Program-made: the position numbers and the translations under genes | Origin: BM003 sp963699835 | Lineage (GTDB): Bacteria > Pseudomonadota > Gammaproteobacteria > Steroidobacterales > BM003 | Assembly: GCA_963699835.1 (NCBI GenBank) | Contig: CAVOVJ010000013.1 | Coordinates: 105,989-169,988, forward strand | DNA: 64,000 bases | Direction: 5' to 3' | The notes under the pieces: generated by a model | Databases searched by the model: none | What the model was told of the DNA's origin: nothing | Seen by the model: the letters and a program-made list of their open reading frames with translations, nothing else | Part shown: positions 51,952 to 62,123 of the stretch, one piece after another | Position numbering within the stretch: the stretch's first letter is position 1 | Layout of the letters: each line of letters opens with the position of its first letter

Positions 51952-54380
51952 ATGACACGAATAGCTCGATTCCTGGAATCCAGGCCCTGGATTCCGACTA
52001 TGGGGAGAGCCGCGGCTCTCGGTTTATTGGTAGCTGGTATGTTCGGCGCGGGGGTAACGTTTGCCGAGTCGGCCGACGACACCTTTACCGGGCCCTCGGC
52101 CGCGGGCGAGCGGCTGATGAAGGAGAGACAGGGTCTGCTGCCTGCCCCGGAGGCCAGAGCCATACCGCCGGTGCCGGCACTCGTAAAGGAACCGTCGGCG
52201 ACCCCGGTAACCCAGGCCGCGCCGCCGGTGCCGGGTCTCGATATTCAGGTCAATGATTCATCGCTGGACACTGCGGAGAGCACGACCCAGAGCGAGACGT
52301 CGATGGCGGTACTTGGTAACACCATCTGTGCCGGTTACAACGATTCCGGCACCAATCGTTATTCCGGTGTTGCTCGCTCGACCGATCTCGGGGCAACGTG
52401 GACCGATCTAGGCGAGATCGGCCAGCGCGGTGATCCCGTGATTGCGGTGCACGAAGCGAGTGGCGATTTCTACTATGCGGAGATCGCCACGATCGGCGGC
52501 AACCCGGCGATTGGCGTCGCGATTTCCACCGACGACTGCGCATCGTTCGGCGCGCCGGTGGATGCCAGCCCGGGCGCGTCGGCCATCGTTACCACCACGC
52601 TGAACGACAAGCCGTGGATCGCGGTAGACAATAACGGCGGCGCGAACGACGGCAATATCTATGTGTGCTGGACCCGGTTCGATCCCGCCGGTAGCGAGCT
52701 GAGAGTTTCGCGGTCGACCGATGGCGGCGCAACCTACACCGACGAGCAGATTCTGTCGCCCGCGGGCACGGCGCCGTTCGGGTGCAGCATCGTCGTGGGC
52801 TCGGACGGAGGCGTCAACGTCTCCTGGGCGGATCGAACCGGTACAACGCAAGACGATATCCGGTTCGCTCGCTCGACGGACGCGGGCCTTACTTATTCGG
52901 CCCCGATTTCCGCAGCCACCGGGAATCGTCATCCGGGTACCGATAGCATCGTCGGCTGCGGTGCCAGCAACCGCCCGACGCTGACCGGTGATATCCGGAT
53001 GTTGCACCAGTCATGGCTGGCGGTGGACGACACCGGTGGGGCCTATGACGGTAATCTGTACCTGGTGTGGGCGAGTGACCCGGCAGGGCTGCCGGACAAC
53101 AGTGATGTGTTCTTCAGCCGCTCGCCGGATGGCGGTTTGACCTGGTCCGCGCCTGTGCAGCTCGGCGCCGAGGCCGGACCGCAGTTCACCGATCAGTTCG
53201 AGCCGTTCGTTGCTGTCGGAGGCACCGGCACGGTCAGCGTGGCGTGGTATGACCGCCGAAACGATTCGGCGAATAACAATCTGATCGATGTTTACAAGAC
53301 CTTCTCGGAGGATGGTGGCGCGACTTTCGATCCGCTCACCCGGGTGACGGATGTGAACTTTCCCCCACCGCCGATCCGGCCGAACTTCGATCCGAACATT
53401 GCGAGCTGCTACATGGGTGAGTACATCGCAGTGGCCTCAGACGACAGTAGTTTCTACTACATGTGGGGCGACAACCGGAACACGCTGGTAACGACGAACT
53501 TCCCGGATGGCAGGCCGGACCCCGATATCTTCTTCGAGGTCGAGCCGATTGGCGGCGCGATTCCGATCTGCGACGCCAACGGGCCCTACCTGGTGGAGTG
53601 CGGTCTGAGCGCGACGCTCGACGGATCCGGCATCGTTCGATCCCGACGGGGGTTCGCTTGTATACGATTGGTCCGGACCGTTCGAGAGCAGCCCCCTTGC
53701 GAATGGCGGGGCAACCCCGTCCGTGGTATTCCCGACCCCGACCGGGGACAAGATGGTCGATCTGAGGGTCACCGATGACGAAGGCAACCAGGCGATGTGC
53801 ATGGCCAATGTCAGTGTCATCGATACGCTACCGCCGGTTCTGACGATACCCGATGACATCACGGCGGAATGTTCATCGCCAGCCGGCACGCCCTGTCGAC
53901 ATCGGTGAGGCAACGGCAAGCGATCCGTGCGATCCCGATCCGCTTGTGCAAAACAACGCCCCGGCGTTGTTCCCACTGGGTTCGACCAATGTTAACTGGA
54001 CCGCGACCGACGATGACGGCAACCTCAGCGGGGACATTCAGCAAGTGCTGATCGAGGATACGACACCGCCCGCGGTGTTCTGCAACGCACCTTTGACGAT
54101 CACGCCACCCGATGCGCCGATCTCGTTCACCGCGACTGCGGATGACGTCTGTGAAGGTCCGCTGCCTGCAGTGGTTACCGGATACGATTGTTTCAAGGTG
54201 ACCAAGAAAGGCAAGGTGATCGACAAGACCTATTCGTGTGTCGTTTCGTTTGCGGGTGACACGATCACGGTTCTCGACTCCGGGGGCGTCGGCACGCGCA
54301 TTACGTGGATCGCAGAGGCGACGGACGGTAGCGGTAACGTTGGCAGCGTCAGTTGTGGCGTGGATGTCGTGAAGCCGTAA
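51952..54380 (+). pseudogene. Large secreted BNR/sialidase-fold protein, two frameshifts
   Basis: Starts after AGGGAGG with a long signal peptide (MGRAAALGLLVAGMFGAGVT then FAESA). The beta-propeller region has Asp-box-like repeats: SGVARSTDLGATWTDLGEIG, VSRSTDGGATYTDEQI, FARSTDAGLTYSAP, FSRSPDGGLTWSAP, TFSEDGGATFDPL. It then reads DANGPYLVECGLSATLDGSG (PKD/HYR start). At ~53632 an extra base breaks the frame; it resumes as SFDPDGGSLVYDWSGPFESS. At ~53894 a second extra base precedes VDIGEATASDPCDPDPLVQN, which continues as HYR-like domains to the stop at 54380. Predicted surface glycan- or protein-binding protein; catalytic residues not identified. Confidence 0.78.
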
Positions 54381-54429
54381 TCGGCAAGATATAGCGAGGC
54401 AGCCGGTGTCGGTTGTCAGGAAGGACCCG

Positions 54430-54460
54430 AGGGGTGCCAGGCAGAATGCCTGGCGCCCCT
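54430..54460 (+). terminator. Strong hairpin after the BNR gene
   Basis: 14-bp stem (one G-U pair) AGGGGTGCCAGGCA with a GAA loop. It is not followed by a T run, so factor-independent termination is uncertain; it may protect the mRNA end. Confidence 0.5.
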
Positions 54461-54587
54461 CATAACCGACAGTGGCCAACTCGCGAACACTGCACTGATT
54501 GCGGCGATGAGTGAAGGGACATACAGCGCGGGTCTGCGCCGGCGGTGCGCCTTTTTCGGAGCACTGTCATTGCCGCTGTCGCGAAAC

Positions 54588-54977
54588 CTATCTCATCGTG
54601 TCCATTGCACGAGTCCAGGCTTCGAGAAGCACCGGGTATTGAGCAAGCTTCTCCATTTGCGCGGCAGCCCTTTCCTGGAAAGCCATGCCTTCGGCTCTTC
54701 GTTGCTTGGCGAGCTTCTGCACCTCCGCGGCGTCCGGGCGCGGAATCTCGGCCATCTGTGCCGAGATTGACGCAAGACGACCCCCTAATTCCTCGATCTC
54801 TGCCGCCGCCTTGTTGGCCGAGGCCTCGTCGGTCACGCCCTCCAGGACTTTGACCATTTCGGTCATGACCTTCGTGTGGGCCTCGACGCCGGCTTCGTAG
54901 GAGTCAATGCTGCCGCTATCCCCTCCGCATGCCGCGACAATCAGGCCCGAGCACATTATTCCCAGAATTCGCCACAT
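54588..54977 (-). CDS. Small alpha-helical lipoprotein
   Basis: 129 residues from ATG 54977 with GGAGGAGGACAG upstream. Lipobox VAAC in MWRILGIMCSGLIVAACGGD. The mature part is helical: SIDSYEAGVEAHTKVMTEMV, KVLEGVTDEASANKAAAEIE, QKLAKQRRAEGMAFQERAAA. The four-helix-like pattern resembles other small periplasmic lipoproteins of unknown role. Divergent from the channel remnant, 124 bp apart. Confidence 0.8.
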   Translation of the reverse strand: MWRILGIMCSGLIVAACGGDSGSIDSYEAGVEAHTKVMTEMVKVLEGVTDEASANKAAAEIEELGGRLASISAQMAEIPRPDAAEVQKLAKQRRAEGMAFQERAAAQMEKLAQYPVLLEAWTRAMDTMR

Positions 54978-55100
54978 GTCCTGTCCTCCTCCCCGCAAAT
55001 ACAATAAATGTAGCAGAGAGCAAGCATTATGCTGAGGTGATCGAGCGTGTGAGGTTTGCGCGAACGCAGCGAAGTACCGGTTGAGTGCTGGCGGGTATAG

Positions 55101-55584
55101 GTGCGGGTCAGATCCGAGACCGGCCGCAAGCGGCAGAGTTGGCTTCACGACAACAGACCTTGCGCGCGGTTTGCGCTTGAGGTCACTGGCAGACGTCACC
55201 TGATTTATTACATCCTGCGGCTGCTCGTACGCTCTTTGCCGATCGCGCTGGTGTCCTGGTTCAGCTTTTTCCTTCGCGACACCGGCAAGCGAGTCGATTT
55301 GGCTAGCGGCAACTTATTGTTGTTCATCGCGTTCAATTTCACGATCGGCAATGTGCTACCCCGGCTCGGCTATGTAACCGTCGGCGATGCGGCTCTTGCC
55401 GGACTTTTTTGTAATAACCGGGACGGTTGTGCTGGCGAACGTGATGTTGAAGCGAATGCAAAACACCGGTCGCGACGCACTATTGCAAAAGCTCGATCGC
55501 TTCGCGCTAATGGCCTACCCGCCGGGATACCTGTTGTTGATTGGCGCTATTGCGGCAATGTTGATCTGGCACGAACGGCCATAA
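55101..55584 (+). pseudogene. Pentameric ligand-gated ion channel: transmembrane domain only, frameshifted
   Basis: Frame 1 gives RHLIYYILRLLVRSLPIALV SWFSFFL (M1), RVDLASGNLLLFIAFNFTIG NVLPRLGYVTVGDA (M2 with the Pro loop); after an extra base near 55385-55405 frame 2 continues FFVITGTVVLANVMLKRMQN (M3) and LDRFALMAYPPGYLLLIGAI (M4). The pattern matches the Neur_chan_memb domain of prokaryotic Cys-loop relatives such as GLIC. The ~200-residue ligand-binding domain is absent: a stop lies at 55098 and the divergent lipoprotein at 54977. Probably a truncated relic. Confidence 0.6.
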
Positions 55585-55809
55585 AGTCGGTCCAGGTGCC
55601 TGCTTTGTTGCCGCCGCATCGGGTCGAAAGAGCTGCAAAAAAATCAACGGGAATCCGTTGCTTGGCCGCTCACGCAATCCACAACAGGGTGTCTCGCACA
55701 GGACCAAATCCCGCGGACCTGCATAAAAAACCTGGATTGAACCAGCGAGAGATCGATCTGTTCACTACAATCAGCAGAACGGATATTTTGACCGCAACGG
55801 AATAACCCA

Positions 55810-58719
55810 ATGAAATCCAGACCAGGATTGACAACAAGACTTGCAGTCCTTTTCGCTTCCATCCTGGCCGGGTTTGCTGCCGTCGCCAGCGACCTCTTGC
55901 CCACTCGGCAACAGGTAGAGCGGGTAAATGGCGTTGTTCTCGTGCATCAGCGTCAAGCCCCTGCACTAATGACAATTCCCCATGTAGTCGCCAGTGGCGT
56001 CAGCCTCGATGCCAGAGGTGAGCCGGTCATAAGGGTGCTGGTTACCGACAAAGACGCGGTTACGCCGGACAACCTCGAAGGCGTGCGTGTGCACAAGGAG
56101 TTGAGCAATCGAATCGTGGCTTTGCGGGGACCGACCTGTGAATCCTCCGGTAACAATATCTGTAGCACCAGCGAACGCTGGCCGTTGCCGGTGCCCATCG
56201 GGGTGTCAGTCGGTCATCCGGCGGTGACGGCGGGCACGCTCGGTGCTCGCGTAACTGATGGCAGCAACGTCTTCATACTTAAGCAATAATCACGTAATTG
56301 CCGATCTCAATCTGGCGGTTTTTGGCGATGGCATCATTCAACCCGGGTCAGTGGACGGTGGGGGTAACCCCGATGACGCCATCGCCACGCTTTTCGATTT
56401 CGAGCCTCTGGATTTTGTGGGACCAAACACGATCGACGCAGGAATAGCGTTGTCGGTGCTGACGCAATCGGCGTTGCGACGCCAACTGGTCAATTCGGCT
56501 CGGTCGTCGGGTACGGTACGCCGAGTTCAGAGCTGCATCCGGCTTACGGAATTGCCGATTCCATCGGCGATGAGAACATGGCGCTGCTGATTGGCGCCGC
56601 GGTGCAAAAAGTCGGCCGAACCACCGGTTTCACCAGCGGCAGCGTCAACACTATCAATGCCTCGGTGTCCGTCTGCTACGACGCGCCGCAATGCTCTCAG
56701 GTCGCGTTGTTTGTCGATCAGATCGTGGTCGGGCCTGGCGGGTTCAGCGCCGGCGGCGATTCGGGTTCACTGATTGTCGGTGACGATGGACTCAACCGGG
56801 GCGTCGGGACTGCTGTATGCCGGCAGTGACACGGTCACCATTGCAAACCGCATCGATCTGGTACTGACGCGTTTTAACGTCAGCATCGACGAGTGGTTCG
56901 GCGGGCGGGGCGGTTTGTCCTGCACCGATCTGCGACAACACGGATACGGGCTTCGACACGGTGGGTTCGTGGGCCAGTCGGCGCGGTGGCCGGGTTACTA
57001 CGCCACCGATTATGCGCACGACAAGCGGGCGGGCAAGGGCAGCAAGACGGCGAGCTGGACTTATGCCATCGCGGCCAACGGCAGTTATGACGTCGCGGCG
57101 CAGTGGTCGGCGGCGTCCAACCGGGCGTTGAGCGTGCAGTACATGTACTCGGTCGACGGCGGTGCGCCGCAGGACTGTGGTGCACCCGTGGACCAGCGTG
57201 CGAACGGTGGTCAGTTCAATGGGCTGTGCACGGTGCCGGCGCTGGTTGCGGGATCGACGCTGACGATAAGCCTGCGCAATGATTCCGCCGGCTATGTGAT
57301 TGCCGACGCGGTGCGGGTCGACCCGGGTGGTAATGGCAATGCGCCGCCGGTGGCGGAGTTCACTACCGGCCAGCAACCGGGGACGCTGACGATCGATTTT
57401 GACGGCGGTGGTTCGGATGATCCGGATGGCAGCATCGTCAGCTACGACTGGGACTTCGGCGACGGGACGTTCGGCGCGGGTGTTGCGCCATCGCATGCGT
57501 ATGCGGCAGCGGGCAGTTACGACGTGAGCCTGACGGTGACCGATGACCAGGGCGCGACCGATCGGGTGGAGCAGATGGTTGCGGTGCAGCCGGCGGGCGG
57601 GGCGGTTTGTCCTGCACCGATCTGCGACAACACGGATACGGGCTTCGACACGGTGGGTTCGTGGGCCACGTCGAGCGCGGTGGCCGGGTTACTACGCCAC
57701 CGACTATGCGCACGACAAGCGGGCGGGCAAGGGCAGCAAGACGGCGAGCTGGACCTACGCCATCGCGGCCAACGGCAGTTATGACGTCGCGGCGCAGTGG
57801 TCGGCGGCGTCCAACCGCGCGTCGAGCGTGCAGTACGTGTACTCGGTCGACGGCGGTGCGCCGCAGGACTGTGGTGCACCGGTGAACCAGCGTGCGAACG
57901 GTGGTCAGTTCAATGGGCTGTGCACGGTGCCGGCGCTGGTTGCGGGATCGACGCTGACGATAAGTCTGCGCAATGATTCCGCCGGCTATGTGATTGCCGA
58001 CGCGGTGCGGGTCGACCCGGGTGGCAATGGCAATGCGCCGCCGGTGGCGGAGTTCACTACCGGCCAGCAACCGGGGACGCTGACGATCGATTTTGACGGC
58101 GGTGGTTCGGACGATCCGGATGGCAGCATCGTCAGCTACGACTGGGACTTCGGCGACGGGACGTTCGGCGCGGGTGTTGCGCCATCGCATGCGTATGCGG
58201 CAGCGGGCAGTTACGACGTGAGCCTGACGGTGACCGATGACCAGGGCGCGACCGATCAGGTGGAGCAGATGGTTGCGGTGCAGCCGGCGGGCGGGGCGGT
58301 TTGCCCTGCACCGATCTGCGACAACACGGACACGGGCTTCGACACGGTGGGTTCGTGGGCCAGTTCGAGCGCGGTGGCCGGGGTACTACGCCACCGATTA
58401 TGCGCACGACAAGCGGGCGGGCAAGGGCAGCAAGACGGCGAGCTGGACTTATGCCATCGCGGCCAACGGCAGTTATGACGTCGCGGCGCAGTGGTCGGCG
58501 GCGTCCAACCGCGCGTTGAGCGTGCAGTACATGTACTCGGTCGACGGCGGTGCGCCGCAGGACTGTGGTGCACCCGTAAACCAGCGTGCGAACGGTGGTC
58601 AGTTCAATGGGCTGTGCACGGTGCCGGCGCTGGTTGCGGGATCGACGCTGACGATAAGCCTGCGCAATGATTCCGCCGGCTATGTGATTGCCGACGCGGT
58701 GCTGGTAACCATCCGGTAG
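55810..58719 (+). pseudogene. Nal1-like serine protease with golvesin-like and PKD repeats, many frameshifts
   Basis: Signal peptide MKSRPGLTTRLAVLFASILA GFAAVA. PVPIGVSVGHPAVTAGTLGA, SNNHVIADLN (catalytic His), IDAGIAL (Asp), KVGRTTGFTSG and FSAGGDSGSLIV (Ser) are the trypsin-fold motifs of Nal1-like proteases. Then come units of a golvesin C-terminal-like module (CDNTDTGFDTVGSWA ... YYATDYAHD ... GYVIADAVRVD) and a PKD module (SYDWDFGDGTFG). Breaks: near 56280, 56453, 56807, ~56900, 56993, 57686 and 58382. With these corrected a single secreted protease of about 970 residues results. No CTERM signal at the end. Confidence 0.75.
56900..58719 (+). repeat. Tandem protein-coding repeats (golvesin-like + PKD), unit 692-694 bp
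   Basis: Two full units (56900-57591 and 57592-58285) and a partial third (58286-58719, golvesin-like module only) are almost identical in DNA. Unit lengths of 692 and 694 bp bracket the in-frame 693 (231 codons). The minus-strand open frames across this region are mirror artefacts of the repeats. Confidence 0.88.
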
Positions 58720-59072
58720 GAACCTTGAAGGGGCCGGTGCGCCGCGCGTGAGCCGCGTGGCACCAGCGCTTCGCGGAGGAAAGAATGCGCCCGTTGAATG
58801 TCATTTTGTCGGTTTTTGACTGAATTCGGGCGTAAAGCGGCACCTGCAATGCGGGATGCCAGTGTATTCCGGCCGAGAGTCAATTGCCGGATGAAACGTA
58901 AATGTGCGTCGTCTCTTCGCAGTCTTGCTCGGCCAGAAAACTCTAACGTCAGCCCGTGTTAATTGAGCGTGCAGCTAACGCAAGGCGACAGAGCTGGCAA
59001 TCTTCGCCCGTGTTGACTAGGATTAGAAGTGACCATTCCAGTCGCGAGACTCAACATCGGCAGGAGAAAGTC
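58720..59072. other. Interval after the protease
   Basis: About 350 bp. An imperfect GC-rich hairpin with GGTGC/GCACC ends (~58736-58763) may terminate the protease transcript. No gene seen. Confidence 0.4.
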
Positions 59073-59504
59073 ATGGGTCTTTTGAGTAGTCTTTTCTCGA
59101 GCAAGCCGGACTTCCCGGCCATCGATCGGAACAGCGCGGCGGCCTCGCGTGTCGCCCAGGTCGAAAAAGAGCTGGATCAGTTGGCGGGCCAGGTCAAGGA
59201 TCGTCTTGAAATCGTCCCCGCGGAGCATGCCGCGTACGTATTCATCGGGAAACCGCCGAAGAAATTCGGTCTGGCATGGATACACGACGGGAAGATCAGC
59301 GGCCTGAATACTCTGGTGGAAGAGCATGGGCTGAAACCCCTCGAAGTGGAAAAATTGCTGGACCAGCTTCGCGGAGCCTATGAGCGTAACGCAAACGTGA
59401 ACCGGTTCTGTGCGACCGTGCACGACCGCGACGTCGTCGTCACGCCCTCGGCCACGCTCGAGAAGGAAGTGCACGAGATCATCGACAAGGTCGTGCACCA
59501 CTAA
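59073..59504 (+). CDS. Hypothetical cytosolic protein
   Basis: 143 residues from ATG 59073 with AGGAG six bases before. It opens MGLLSSLFSSKPDFPAIDRN, then a coiled segment (ASRVAQVEKELDQLAGQVKD), an alpha/beta part (HAAYVFIGKPPKKFGLAWIH DGK) and a C-terminal LEKEVHEIIDKVVHH. No family recognised. Last host gene before the integrative element. Confidence 0.7.
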   Translation: MGLLSSLFSSKPDFPAIDRNSAAASRVAQVEKELDQLAGQVKDRLEIVPAEHAAYVFIGKPPKKFGLAWIHDGKISGLNTLVEEHGLKPLEVEKLLDQLRGAYERNANVNRFCATVHDRDVVVTPSATLEKEVHEIIDKVVHH

Positions 59505-59885
59505 TCTGCCACGGATGGCACTCGCCGGCCTGGCTGGACGTATCGCCAGCCGGGGCGGTGCGGCCGGTTTGCTGCTGCCGGAATCAATTCCGCGTGAAGA
59601 TCTTCCATTGAGCGACGCCCCCAAGGTTAAGAATCCGGTCAACGGATCTTGTGAGGAACTGCTGGAAACCGGAACGATTCGAAATGATGGCCTGTATTGG
59701 CGCTCCCTAGGGGACTCGAACCCCTGTTTTCGGCGTGAGAGAATTAAAACATACTCTGAGAATGTCCATTGGCGTCTACAGAAGGTTTTATAAATTAATG
59801 AAATTAATATAAATAATGAATTAACTGCCCATATCGGTCTATCGGTGTATACTCCTGCCAATTAGGTAAATATTAGGTAAATCCG
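59505..59885. other. Junction between host and integrative element
   Basis: About 380 bp containing the tRNA-Glu fragment (59698-59741) and an AT-rich segment (59741-59885) that begins the element and should hold the integrase promoter. No gene seen. Confidence 0.6.
59698..59741 (-). tRNA. 3' half of tRNA-Glu(CUC): attachment-site remnant
   Basis: Minus strand: anticodon loop CTCTCAC (anticodon CUC), GCCGA, AAAC, T-arm AGGGG-TTCGAGT-CCCCT, acceptor AGGGAGC, G discriminator and CCA. It matches tRNA-Glu (E. coli CTTTCAC ... AGGGGTTCGAATCCCCT ... GCCA). The 5' half is missing: beyond the anticodon loop the sequence is unrelated (AATTAAAACAT on the + strand). A tyrosine integrase follows 145 bp away, so this is the far att copy of an element inserted in tRNA-Glu. 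Confidence 0.85.
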
Positions 59886-61090
59886 ATGGCGCGCCTTCCC
59901 CGTAACTATCGTCTTGAGACACGTGACGCCAGGAGGAAGCTCCGCCCACGAGGCAAGCCTTATTGGAGCCAGATCCATACCGGTTTGTTTATTGGCTACT
60001 ATCGCGGTGCGACGGGAGGCACGTGGTATATGCGTCGCCTAAAAGAAGATCCCGAGCCGGGATTCCCATACGTGCAAAGTCGACTTGGTTTGGCGGACGA
60101 TCACGCAAGCGCCGACGGCATTACCGTGTTGTCCTACGCGCAAGCGGTCAAGATGGCCACAGTCGGGCAAGTCAAGAACCGAGCTGCTGACTCGTACACG
60201 GTCGCCGACGCGATCGAAGACTACTTGAGTGACTACGAGACGCGTGGGCGGTCGATCGGAAAACACCGCGCCAAATTCAAGAAGGTGTCGGACAAGCTTC
60301 TGAGAACTCGTGTTTCAGCATTATCGCGGGATGCGTTGAGGCGCTGGCACTACTCGCTCGCGAAGACAGATGGGGACGATGAGGCTAAGCGAAAGCGGAA
60401 AAGCACTGCCAACAAGCATTTGTCGGCTTTGAAAGCCGCGCTTAACTTCGCGTATCGAGAAGGAATGACCAAGTCTGATGTAGCGTGGCGAGCCGTGAAG
60501 CCATTTCATGGCGTAGACGCACCCAGAGTGAGGTTTCTTGTCAAAGCAGAAGCAAAGAGGCTCATAAACGCCTGCGAGCCCGATTTTCGACAGATGGTCC
60601 GGGCAGCTCTACTGACCGGGTGCCGATATGGTGAGCTATGTCGCCTTGCAGTGGGCGACTACAATGCCGACGCCGGTACCGTATACATTCGTATTTCGAA
60701 GAGCGGCAAGCCTAGGGACGTCTTTCTATCGGAAGAGGGACGTCGGTTTTTTGATGCGCAGACGGCGGGCCGCAGCAACAAACAGCGAGTGTTCGTGAGG
60801 GATGATGGAGAGCCATGGGGCGAGGCGCACCAGGTCCGTCGCATGAAAGACGCATGCGCAAGGCGAAGATCGATCCAGCGGTGGGCTTCCATATTCTCCG
60901 CCACACCTTCGCATCATTTCTGGCGCAGGATGGAGTTCCGCTACAGGTGATTGCGCAGGCCATCGGCGACAGCGATACCCGTATTGTTGAGAAGCACTAC
61001 GCCCATCTCCAGCCCTCGCAGGTGGCTGCTGCGGTGCAGAACAGTCTTCCTGACTTTGGGTTTCGGCCAAAAATCTCGTCGATTCGATAG
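59886..61090 (+). pseudogene. Tyrosine recombinase/integrase, one frameshift
   Basis: ATG 59886. The N-terminal arm-binding segment (PRNYRLETRDARRKLRPRGK PYW) and SAM-like domain (VADAIEDYLSDYETRGRS) precede the catalytic domain: LLTGCRYGELCRLAVGDYN (first Arg), then YIRISKSGKPRDVFLSEEG (Lys). Near 60850-60860 one base appears to be missing (CAAGG for CAAAGG). The second frame carries VGFHILRHTFASFLAQDGVP (HxxR) and RIVEKHYAHLQPS (nucleophile Tyr). Repaired length ~400 residues. Mediates insertion at tRNA-Glu. All catalytic residues are present, so the break may be a base-call error. Confidence 0.88.
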
Positions 61091-61412
61091 GGATTGTTGA
61101 TCACTGAAGTGGTGTAGACGTAGAAAATTGCGGAAAATTCGTGTGCTTGGAGATTTCGACTGGGCGTGCATTTGACTCGAACTCCGAATATAGTCCGGTC
61201 GTCGTTCGTAGTTGACGGAGACAAAAAAACCGCCGATGGAACTGCAATTCCACCGACGGCTCAGTGTCACACTGAAGTGACGTACTCCACGTGTAAATAT
61301 ACACGATTCTCGCCTCGGTGTGGCTTCTTCTTTAGTCCAATTTATGGAGATAAAGAGATGCCGTTATTGTGCTGACCTCAATTCTCCTGGCCAAGCCGGC
61401 TAGGAGGTAATC
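61091..61412. other. Interval between integrase and HTH gene
   Basis: About 320 bp. It has an imperfect 12-bp inverted repeat (61229-61259; CCGCCGATGGAA and TTCCACCGACGG) beside an A7 run, shaped as a terminator for the minus strand although no minus-strand gene lies upstream. AGGAGG at ~61401 is the Shine-Dalgarno of the next gene. Confidence 0.5.
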
Positions 61413-61643
61413 ATGAACAAATTTGATGCCCGCGAGACGGGCAACAGGGAAGGTGCGCCTGAAATTCGCCGAGAGGCTTACTCAGTCGCCGAGTTTTGCA
61501 CTGCTCATCGTATTTCTCGAGCCTTTTTTTACAAGCTCGCAGCGGACGGTAAAGGGCCATCCGTTATGAAGGTAGGAAATCGGACGCTGATCGCCCGAGA
61601 TGCCGCCGAACAATGGCGTAAGGCCATGGAGGTGAGCCGATGA
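61413..61643 (+). CDS. Excisionase-like helix-turn-helix protein
   Basis: 76 residues. A winged HTH of the AlpA/MerR-like excisionase type: EAYSVAEFCTAHRISRAFFY KLAADGKGPSVMKVGNRTLI then ARDAAEQWRKAM. Such proteins steer excision or activate integrase genes in integrative elements. AGGAGGTAATC precedes the ATG. The next ORF overlaps it by ATGA. Confidence 0.82.
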   Translation: MNKFDARETGNREGAPEIRREAYSVAEFCTAHRISRAFFYKLAADGKGPSVMKVGNRTLIARDAAEQWRKAMEVSR

Positions 61644-61957
61644 TCCTCCCAATAGATCACAAGCATCGGATTCGCTCCGATGAGCACTGCTGGGCAGTCG
61701 AAACGACTCGCAAGCGCGGCTCCAAGACTTGCTGGAGGGGGATTAGTTATCACCCGACGCTGGAAGCAGCTGTCAACTCACTTGGTCAGAGGATGGTACG
61801 GACGTCCAATGCCACAACCCTTGTCGAGGCTTTGCGTGCCGTAGAGGACAGTCTGTACCACGCTCTGCCAAGCCCTGATGCCGAATTTCGCGGTGAAACG
61901 CCAATGATTGGGAAATTAAGGGACAAGGATTTTCGTGATTTATGCCCAGCCAGATAA
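61640..61957 (+). CDS. Element-borne hypothetical protein
   Basis: 105 residues, overlapping the excisionase-like gene by ATGA and so co-expressed. CWAVETTRKRGSKTCWRGIS YHPTLEAAVNSLGQRMVR and the following helix resemble small phage or ICE proteins with a 'yhptle' strand, but I know no function. Confidence 0.65.
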   Translation: MILPIDHKHRIRSDEHCWAVETTRKRGSKTCWRGISYHPTLEAAVNSLGQRMVRTSNATTLVEALRAVEDSLYHALPSPDAEFRGETPMIGKLRDKDFRDLCPAR

Positions 61958-62123
61958 CCCGAAGATGGCGGCAAGGGCGAGCGTGATTTGTCGCAACCCA
62001 AATCTGGCTGTCTTGGACTTCTCCGCTGGCGTTTTGTGCAAAGGCCGAGTCGTTGGTTTCACGGACTCGCGAGTGGTCTGAACTGACATTCGCGTTTCCG
62101 GTAACAATCGTGGAGTGTCAATC

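Noticed and set aside
56792..58190. Long minus-strand frames over the protease repeats (234 and 250 codons)
   Set aside because: They are repeated exactly as the + strand modules repeat and consist of Arg/Pro/His-rich shadow sequence; the + strand encodes recognised domains.
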